Shown here: positions 58,633 to 64,000 of the stretch, in pieces
Position numbering within the stretch: the first letter of the stretch is position 1
How the letters are laid out: the number at the start of each line of letters is the position of its first letter
Assembly (NCBI RefSeq): GCF_002080455.1
Contig: NZ_CP020555.1
Coordinates: 7,864,501 to 7,928,500 of the forward strand
Reading direction: 5' to 3'
Length of the DNA stretch: 64,000 nucleotides
DNA from: Streptomyces sp. Sge12
GTDB lineage: Bacteria > Actinomycetota > Actinomycetes > Streptomycetales > Streptomycetaceae
The notes under the pieces: model-generated
What the model was told of the DNA's origin: nothing
Databases searched by the model: none
What the model saw: the letters and a program-made list of their open reading frames with translations, nothing else
Translations under genes and position numbers: made by a program

Positions 58633-59967
58633 TCAGTTCCCGTAGGCCTTGGCGGCCTCCGCCTCGAGCTTCGCGGCCGTGCCCTGCGGGTCCGACGGGT
58701 CGCGCAGGAAGTCCTGGAGGAGCTTCCACTCGCCGGCGCCCTTGGTCCCGCCGAACGCGGCGGGGGCCTGGTCCGACATGTCGAAGCGGATGGAGTCGCC
58801 CGCCGCGATGAGCGAGTCGGCTGTGCCGCGGGTGATCTCGTCGCCGTACGAGGCCATGCCGACTTCCTTGTTCGGGGAGAGGAAGCCGCCCGCGCGCGCC
58901 CAGACCTCGGCGGCCTCGGAGCCGGACAGGAACTCGACCAGCTTCATGCCGGCCTTGCTGTTCTTCCCGTCCTTGAGGACGACGGCCGCATCCCCGCCGC
59001 TGACGACCGGCGCCTTGCCCCCGTCGACCGCGGGGAACGGGAAGAACTTGGCGTCCGTCCCGAGCTTCCTGCCGAACTGGTCCTTGGCGACGCCGCCGAC
59101 GAAGTCGCCCTCGTAGACCATGCCCGCCTTGGGCTCGGGGCCGAAGACCTGCGCGACCGACGTGGGGAAGTCGGTCCCGAGAGCGCTCTGGGCGCCGCCG
59201 GCGACGAGCTGCTTGTCCTTGTACAGTTCGCCGAGGGTGGTCAGCGCCCTGACGACGCTCTCGTCGGTCCACTTGATCCGGTGCTGGGCGAGCTGGTCGT
59301 ACTTCTCCGGCCCGGCCTGGGAGAGGTAGATGTTCTCGAACCAGTCGGTGAGGGTCCAGCCGTCCTCACCGGCTATCGCGAAGGCGGGGCGGCCGGAGTC
59401 GGCGAGGGTGCGGCCGGCCTTCAGCATGTCGGCGTAGCTCTTGGGCTCGTTGACCCCGGCCTGGGTGAAGGCCTCGGGGGCGTACCAGACGGTCGACTTG
59501 TGGGCGGCCTTGAAGTAGAGGCCGTAGTACGCGCCGTCGACGGTGCCGTAATTGCGCCACACCGGGGCGAGGGTGGACCCGGCGCTCTGCGTGGTCTGCT
59601 CGGACAGCGGGAGCAGCCAGCCCTCCTTGACGAACTGCTGGAGCACGCCGACCTGCGGCACCATCACCACGTCCGGCGCGTTGCCGCCTTCGATCTTGCT
59701 TCCGACGAAGGTGGAGACGTTGTCGCCGGAGGGCACGAAGACGGTCTTGGCGCCGGTCTTCTCGGTGAAGGCGTCCAGCACCTTCTTGAAGTTCTTCTGC
59801 TCACTGCCGGTCCAGACGCCTGCCACGGTCACGGTCTGACCGCTCAGTTCGCCGCCGCTCGCGGGTCCGGTGGGGGAGCCGCCGCAGGCCGTGGCACCGA
59901 GGGCGAGGGCGAGGGCCGCCGATGCGGTGGCCGCGGTCCGCCGGGTGGTCGTGCTGGGTCGTCGCAT
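58633..59967 (-). CDS. aglE: Alpha-glucoside ABC substrate-binding lipoprotein
   Basis: A 444-residue SBP_bac_1 lipoprotein. The lipobox is ALGATACGGS (Cys about residue 28). Then come VTVAGVWTGSEQKNFKKVLD, KIEGGNAPDVVMVPQVGVLQ and an Asp/Trp-rich sugar-site region AGEDGWTLTDWFENIYL. It precedes the two permeases (10-nt gap) and follows the GH13 glucosidase, matching the agl-type order. It likely binds maltose, trehalose or sucrose-type glucosides. Confidence 0.9.
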   Translation of the reverse strand: MRRPSTTTRRTAATASAALALALGATACGGSPTGPASGGELSGQTVTVAGVWTGSEQKNFKKVLDAFTEKTGAKTVFVPSGDNVSTFVGSKIEGGNAPDVVMVPQVGVLQQFVKEGWLLPLSEQTTQSAGSTLAPVWRNYGTVDGAYYGLYFKAAHKSTVWYAPEAFTQAGVNEPKSYADMLKAGRTLADSGRPAFAIAGEDGWTLTDWFENIYLSQAGPEKYDQLAQHRIKWTDESVVRALTTLGELYKDKQLVAGGAQSALGTDFPTSVAQVFGPEPKAGMVYEGDFVGGVAKDQFGRKLGTDAKFFPFPAVDGGKAPVVSGGDAAVVLKDGKNSKAGMKLVEFLSGSEAAEVWARAGGFLSPNKEVGMASYGDEITRGTADSLIAAGDSIRFDMSDQAPAAFGGTKGAGEWKLLQDFLRDPSDPQGTAAKLEAEAAKAYGN

Positions 59968-60045
59968 GAGAGGTCCTTACGTCGAGGGGGTGCGCGCGGG
60001 GAGAGGGAGGGAGGGAGCGGGGAGAAGGGGAGCGGGAGGGCGGGG

Positions 60046-61728
60046 TCAGGGGGCCGGGCACTCGGCGGTCCACCAGGCGGCGGTCGCCGCGGGGAGCACG
60101 CCGTCGGGGCACGGGCCGCTGGCCAGCAGCGGGGTTCCGGGGACCGGGGCGGGTACCGGCTCCGCGCCGAAGTTGACCGCGCAGACCAGGCCGTCGCCGC
60201 GGACGATCGCCAGGACCTGCGGCGGCGCGTCCAGCCAGCGCAGTGCGCCGTCGCCGAGTTGAGGCAGGGTGCGCCGCAGCTGGAGGCCGTCGCGGTAGAG
60301 GTGCCAGAAGGAGCGGGTGTCGGCCAGGGCGCGGTCGGTGGCGTGCTCGGCGAACCACTCGGGCTGCGGCAGCCACGGCTTGGCGCCGCCCGCGTCCCGG
60401 GTGAATCCGAACGGTGAGGCGTGCCCGGACCAGGGGAGCGGCACGCGGCAGCCGTCCCGGACGTGCTTGCGGCTGCCCGTGCGCAGGAAGATCGGGTCGG
60501 TGAGTACCTCGTCGGGCAGGTCGAGGACCTCGGGCAGGCCCAGTTCCTCGCCCTGGTAGACGTAGGCGGCGCCGGGCAGCGCGAGCATCAGGAGGGCCGC
60601 GGCGCGGGCGCGGGCGGCGCCCAGTCCGCTGCCCTCCACTCCGGGCTCGCCCGCGTAGCGGGTCACCGTGCGGATCTGGTCGTGGTTGTTGAGGACCCAG
60701 GTGACCGTGGAGCCGGTGCCGGCGATGTCGCGTATCGCCTCGGTGATCGTCGCGCGGAAGGCGTCGGCGTCCCAGGGCGCGCTGAGCAGGTCGAAGAAGA
60801 AGGCCTGGTGCAGTTCGTCGGGGCGGACGTATGCGGCGTGCTCGCGTGCGGTGGGTACGGACACCTCGCCGACCAGCAGCCGCTCGTGGCCGTCCAGGGC
60901 GGTGTACTCCTCGCAGACCGCGCGCCAGCGCCGCCACACGTCGTGGACCTCGGGCTGGTTCCAGGCGAGCTGGTTGACGGCGTCGCGGGCCCGCTCGTCG
61001 GCTCCGGGGTCGTCGGAGTCGGGCAGTGCGGGGTGCTTGAACAGTCCGGCGGCGACGTCGATGCGGAAGCCGTCGACCCCGCGGTCCAGCCAGAAGCGCA
61101 GCACCTGCTCGAAGTCGTCACCGACGGCGGGGTCGCGCCAGTTCAGGTCGGGCTGCTCCGGCGTGAAGAGGTGCAGGTACCACTCCCCGGGGGTGCCGTC
61201 GGGCTCGATGACCCGGCTCCAGGCGGGACCGCCGAACATGGCGCGCCAGTTGTTGGGGGGCTCCGCCCCGTCCGCGCCGCGGCCGGGCGCGAAGTGGAAT
61301 CGGGAGCGCGCCGGGCTTCCGGGCTCCGCGGCGAGCGCGTCCCGGAACCACGGGTGCTCGCTGGAGCAGTGGTTGGGGACGATGTCGAGCAGCAGCTTGA
61401 GCCCGAGTCGGCGGGCGTCGGCCACCAGCCGGTCGAATTCGGCGAGGTCGCCGTAGACGGGGTCGACCCCGCAGTAGTCGGCCACGTCGTAGCCGTGGTC
61501 GTGCTGCGGCGAGGGGTAGAAGGGGCTGAGCCAGATCCCGTCGACACCGAGCTTGCGCAGGTACGGGAGCCCGGCCCGGACGCCGGCCAGGTCGCCGATG
61601 CCGTCCCCGGTGCTGTCGAGGAAGCTGCGGACGTAGACCTGGTAGATCACCGCGTCACGCCACCAGGGGGCGGTCGCGGTGGCGGTGCGGGAGGGGCGGC
61701 CGGTGTCGGCCGGAAGGGTGCTGAGCAT
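60046..61728 (-). CDS. aglA: GH13 alpha-glucosidase
   Basis: A 560-residue cytoplasmic GH13 enzyme. The barrel starts WWRDAVIYQVYVRSFLDSTG, and the four conserved regions are DIVPNH, GFRIDVAAGLF (nucleophile Asp), LLVGEV (acid/base Glu) and NNHDQIR (transition-state Asp). It hydrolyses alpha-1,4 or alpha-1,6 glucosides brought in by the transporter genes downstream. Its promoter region (61729-61951) contains a GAGCGCTC box of the kind bound by LacI-type sugar regulators. No such regulator gene is in the window. Confidence 0.93.
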   Translation of the reverse strand: MLSTLPADTGRPSRTATATAPWWRDAVIYQVYVRSFLDSTGDGIGDLAGVRAGLPYLRKLGVDGIWLSPFYPSPQHDHGYDVADYCGVDPVYGDLAEFDRLVADARRLGLKLLLDIVPNHCSSEHPWFRDALAAEPGSPARSRFHFAPGRGADGAEPPNNWRAMFGGPAWSRVIEPDGTPGEWYLHLFTPEQPDLNWRDPAVGDDFEQVLRFWLDRGVDGFRIDVAAGLFKHPALPDSDDPGADERARDAVNQLAWNQPEVHDVWRRWRAVCEEYTALDGHERLLVGEVSVPTAREHAAYVRPDELHQAFFFDLLSAPWDADAFRATITEAIRDIAGTGSTVTWVLNNHDQIRTVTRYAGEPGVEGSGLGAARARAAALLMLALPGAAYVYQGEELGLPEVLDLPDEVLTDPIFLRTGSRKHVRDGCRVPLPWSGHASPFGFTRDAGGAKPWLPQPEWFAEHATDRALADTRSFWHLYRDGLQLRRTLPQLGDGALRWLDAPPQVLAIVRGDGLVCAVNFGAEPVPAPVPGTPLLASGPCPDGVLPAATAAWWTAECPAP

Positions 61729-61754
61729 CTCGCGTCGACCTGTCTGCTGAATGC

Positions 61755-61765
61755 GAGAGCGCTCC
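61755..61765. promoter_or_regulatory. LacI-type operator (GAGCGCTC core)
   Basis: GAGAGCGCTCC with the palindromic core GAGCGCTC at 61757-61764, upstream of aglA. It matches the CebR/MalR-type operator core of Streptomyces sugar operons (TGGGAGCGCTCCCA) at 10 of 14 positions. It is probably the glucoside-responsive repressor site. Confidence 0.65.
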
Positions 61766-61783
61766 GGATCGGTGCGCTGTTAT

Positions 61784-61903
61784 GCATGCATGTTAAGTAG
61801 CAGCGACTGGAAGGTGTCAACGATGTGTCCAGAAACAGCGAAAAGCTGGGGTGGTTTGTACCTAAAGGCCCGCATGCATGAAGAAGGGTCTCTACTTAAC
61901 ATG
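61784..61903. repeat. Inverted and direct repeats in the AT-rich aglA leader region
   Basis: CATGTTAAGTAG (61789-61800) recurs inverted as CTACTTAACATG (61892-61903). GCATGCATG occurs directly at 61784-61792 and 61872-61880. A third related copy ACATGTAAGTAG spans 61899-61910. The low GC here stands out from the surroundings. These could be a second operator pair. Confidence 0.7.
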
Positions 61904-61918
61904 TAAGTAGAGACCCTT
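61884..61918. terminator. Hairpin terminator between the sugar-binding protein and aglA
   Basis: AAGGGTCTCTACTTA (61884-61898) pairs perfectly with TAAGTAGAGACCCTT (61904-61918) around ACATG. It lies just after the stop of the binding protein gene (minus strand reading) and likely ends its transcript. Confidence 0.8.
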
Positions 61919-61951
61919 GGGGTGACACAGAAAGGGGACCGCGGAGTGGGC

Positions 61952-63238
61952 TCAGCCCTTGCGGGAAATGGCCCCGAGTTCGCGCGCGAGCCGCGCCGTC
62001 GCCTCCTCGGGCGTCTGGCGCAGCGCCATCACGTCCTGCGCCACGGCCTGCACGGCGAGGCTCACCTGGTCGTAGCGCGGACTCTTGGGGCGCGGCACCG
62101 CCGACAGCAGGCTCTGGCGGAGCGTGGGCAGGTACGGATGCGCCCGGACCAGCTCGGGGTCCTCGTACAGTGCGGCGCGCACCGGCGGCAGCGAACCCCG
62201 CGTGAGCACCTGCCGCTGGACCCGCTCACTGGTGAGGTACGAGATCAGGTCGGCCGCCGACGCCGGATGCCGCGCACGGCTGCTCACCGCGAGGTTGGAG
62301 CCGCCCAGCACACTGGTGCCGGGCCCGTCCGCTCCGGGCAGCGGCACGGCACCGAACCGGCCCGCGATCTTCGACCCCTCCGCGCCCGCGTCCGCGTACA
62401 CGTAGGGCCAGTTCCGCAGGAAGAGCAGCCGGCCGTCCTGGAAGGCCTGCCGCGACTCCTCCTCCTTGTAGCCGAGCGCGTCGCGGGAGATCCAGCCGTC
62501 CCGCACACCGTCCGCGAGGAACCGCAGCCCGGCGCGCGCCGCGTCGGAGTCCACGCTCACGCGGGCCCCGTCGTCGCGCAGGATCGACCCGCCCGCCGAG
62601 TGCACGGCCTCCGTGACGTTCACGGTGAGGCCCTCGTACGGCAGGAACTGGCCGGCATAGCCGTCGAGTCCGTACTGCGGGGCGATCGTGCGCACCTGGC
62701 GGACCAGATCGGCCCAGGTGCGCGGCGGCTCCTCGCCCGCCCGGTCCAGGATGTCCTTGCGGTAGTACAACAGGCCCGCGTTGGTGACGTACGGGACCGC
62801 GTACAGCCGCCCGTCGAAGGTCGCGGTGTCGACGACCGGGCGCAGGAAGGCGTCCAGCGGGAAGCGCTCGCGCGGGAGGGGGGAGATCCACCCGGCCGCG
62901 GCGAACTCGGACGTCCAGGCCACGTCGATGTTCAGCACGTCGAACCGGTCGCGGCCCGATCGCAGTTCGCTGATCATCTGGGCCCGGGTCTCGTCCGCCG
63001 AGTCGGGCAGCTCGACGAGCGTGACCCGCTCGTCGGGATGGGCGTCGTTCCAGTCCTCGAGGAGCGGCGGGAGGTAGTCCGTCAGATCGCCCGCCGTCAC
63101 GAGCGTGAGCGGCCCGCGGTCCCCGGAAGACGCCCCGGAGGCCGCCCCCGCGTCGGCCCGGACGCCGAAACCGGTGTAACCCGCCAGTACGACCGCCCCG
63201 ACCAGGAGAGCTCTACCCGCGGCACGCATCCACCGCAT
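61952..63238 (-). CDS. Sugar ABC substrate-binding protein (trehalose/maltose type)
   Basis: A 428-residue exported SBP_bac_1 protein. The N-terminal RALLVGAVVLAGYTGFGVRA lacks a lipobox Cys, so it is either anchored by an uncleaved helix or released. The body reads PLTLVTAGDLTDYLPPLLED, FDVLNIDVAWTSEFAAAGWI, AVPYVTNAGLLYYRKDILDR, and FGAVPLPGADGPGTSVLGGS. GGAGG lies 5-7 nt before the ATG at 63238 (an earlier ATG at 63256 is less likely). No permease genes adjoin it, so it is an orphan receptor. A hairpin separates it from the agl operon. Confidence 0.87.
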   Translation of the reverse strand: MRWMRAAGRALLVGAVVLAGYTGFGVRADAGAASGASSGDRGPLTLVTAGDLTDYLPPLLEDWNDAHPDERVTLVELPDSADETRAQMISELRSGRDRFDVLNIDVAWTSEFAAAGWISPLPRERFPLDAFLRPVVDTATFDGRLYAVPYVTNAGLLYYRKDILDRAGEEPPRTWADLVRQVRTIAPQYGLDGYAGQFLPYEGLTVNVTEAVHSAGGSILRDDGARVSVDSDAARAGLRFLADGVRDGWISRDALGYKEEESRQAFQDGRLLFLRNWPYVYADAGAEGSKIAGRFGAVPLPGADGPGTSVLGGSNLAVSSRARHPASAADLISYLTSERVQRQVLTRGSLPPVRAALYEDPELVRAHPYLPTLRQSLLSAVPRPKSPRYDQVSLAVQAVAQDVMALRQTPEEATARLARELGAISRKG

Positions 63239-63286
63239 AGATTCCTCCCAGTGCACGATCCGGCTGCGCCGCCGACCATCGTGGCC

Positions 63287-63294
63287 TATATATA
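63287..63294. promoter_or_regulatory. AT-rich promoter core, divergent
   Basis: TATATATA, exceptional in this genome, between the divergent binding-protein and PadR genes. It probably belongs to a -10 region for the minus-strand gene. GATACT (63312-63317) may serve the PadR gene. Confidence 0.5.
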
Positions 63295-63406
63295 CCCGTT
63301 AGGCATGGGCGATACTAGACGCCCAGGCAGACGAGACGGACGGCGGCGCAACTCGGCCCGCCGCCGAGTGAACCGTTGACTACGGAGCGGGAAGGAGGGG
63401 GAGCGA

Positions 63407-63913
63407 GTGCGGCTGGCGCTCCTTGCGCTCCTCACCCGTAGCCCTGCGCACGGTTACGAGCTGAAGCAGGACCTTGAGAAGCTCCTGGGCGCCGCGTACC
63501 CTCAGCCGAACGTCGGCCAGATCTACGTCACCCTCGGCCGGCTGGAGAAGAGCGGCCTGATCGAGGGCGAGGACGTCGAGCAGTCGGGACGGCCCAACAA
63601 GCGCACGTACCGCCTGACGGACGCCGGGCGCGAAGCCGTGCAGGCCTGGTTCGAGGAAACCGCCGAGGAACCCCGGGTACGGGACGAGTTCTTCATGAAG
63701 CTCGCCCTCGCACCGCAGTCGGGTCTGGCCGATCCGGTCGCACTGATCAACAAACAGCGGCGGCAGTACCTCAACACCATGCGGGACCTGTCCAAGCTGG
63801 CCGCGGCGGAGGACCGCGACAACAAGATCTCCCAACTGCTGATCGAGGGCGCCATGCTGCACCTGCAGGCCGACCTCGACTGGCTGGAACGCTGCCAGGA
63901 GGAGCTGGAATGA
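63407..63913 (+). CDS. PadR-family transcriptional regulator
   Basis: A 168-residue PadR protein. The winged helix reads LLALLTRSPAHGYELKQDLE, VGQIYVTLGRLEKSGLIEGE, GRPNKRTYRLTDAGREAVQA. A C-terminal helical dimerisation domain follows (VALINKQRRQYLNTMRDLSK). GTG start with GGAAGGAGGGGG upstream. It overlaps the following ABC ATPase gene by 4 bp, a common PadR-exporter arrangement, so it likely represses that exporter until a drug or signal binds. Confidence 0.93.
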   Translation: MRLALLALLTRSPAHGYELKQDLEKLLGAAYPQPNVGQIYVTLGRLEKSGLIEGEDVEQSGRPNKRTYRLTDAGREAVQAWFEETAEEPRVRDEFFMKLALAPQSGLADPVALINKQRRQYLNTMRDLSKLAAAEDRDNKISQLLIEGAMLHLQADLDWLERCQEELE

Positions 63914-64000
63914 GCGACGACGCCACCACCGCCGCTCCCGGCGAGCCCATAGTGCGGGCCGAGGGCCTGACCAAGACGCACCACGGCGAAGGCGTACCGG
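63910..64000 (+). CDS. ABC transporter ATP-binding protein, N-terminus only
   Basis: ATG at 63910 inside the PadR stop (ATGA). The 30 visible residues MSDDATTAAPGEPIVRAEG then LTKTHHGEGVP fit the start of a MacB/LolD-type ABC ATPase; the gene runs off the window before Walker A. The exporter role is inferred from the PadR pairing. Confidence 0.8.
   Translation, partial: MSDDATTAAPGEPIVRAEGLTKTHHGEGVP

Noticed and set aside
1..64000. tRNA, rRNA, CRISPR arrays, insertion sequences, phage or integrative elements
   Set aside because: No cloverleaf, rRNA core, regularly spaced repeat array, transposase, integrase or attachment-site duplication was recognised.

Overview
This window looks like a chromosomal segment of Streptomyces or a close relative. 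The evidence is very high G+C with strong third-position GC bias, frequent GTG starts, GA-rich ribosome binding sites, ATGA/GTGA stop-start overlaps, and families typical of the genus (DUF6243, SigE-type sigma factor, Cys-ended leader peptides, TerD-related protein, many LLM flavin monooxygenases). I see no rRNA, tRNA, CRISPR array, insertion sequence or phage gene. It reads as accessory metabolic chromosome arm.

Layout. 1-13.7 kb: mixed single genes. They are a barstar-domain protein cut by the window edge, a frameshifted SRPBCC gene, a Zn-dependent formaldehyde-dehydrogenase-like enzyme with a Rho-N/SAP-like tail, a cysteine hydrolase, a flavodoxin-fold reductase, a small secreted protein, a secreted Asp-box sialidase, two hypotheticals, an NAD(P)-binding protein, a HopJ-family protein, an acetyltransferase and a large TerD-related protein. 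13.8-19.8 kb: a TetR-centred unit in which a TetR gene, a divergent saccharopine-dehydrogenase-like gene and an APC permease-ligA pair share one repeated operator. 20-25.6 kb: glycerol catabolism (glpF-glpK-glpD), with a lone dhaK divergent. 25.6-34.1 kb: DUF6243 protein, SnoaL-like protein behind a MerR-type promoter, GH15 glucosidase, truncated GyrB-like protein, CorA-type transporter, a hydrolase behind a leader ORF and attenuator, and an oxidoreductase-TetR pair behind a perfect palindrome. 34.2-38 kb: a secreted pectate lyase-pectinesterase fusion and a SigE-family sigma factor with a membrane partner.

38-56.3 kb: an organosulfur island. It has two polar-amino-acid (cystine-type) ABC transporters, an SsuA-type binding protein, five LLM monooxygenases, an SfnB/DszC-like flavoprotein, a GNAT acetyltransferase, an Rrf2 regulator, a stand-alone winged-helix regulator and three short leader peptides ending in Cys. 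A 23-bp operator recurs in three of its promoters. The gene set resembles the Bacillus ytm/yxe loci that acetylate and then oxidatively cleave S-modified cysteines, which suggests (inference) an actinobacterial scavenging route for S-substituted cysteines and sulfonates.

56.3-64 kb: an alpha-glucoside uptake and hydrolysis operon (GH13 glucosidase, binding protein, two permeases, one with a large inserted Cna-B-like domain), a second sugar-binding protein, and a PadR regulator overlapping the start of an ABC ATPase gene that leaves the window.
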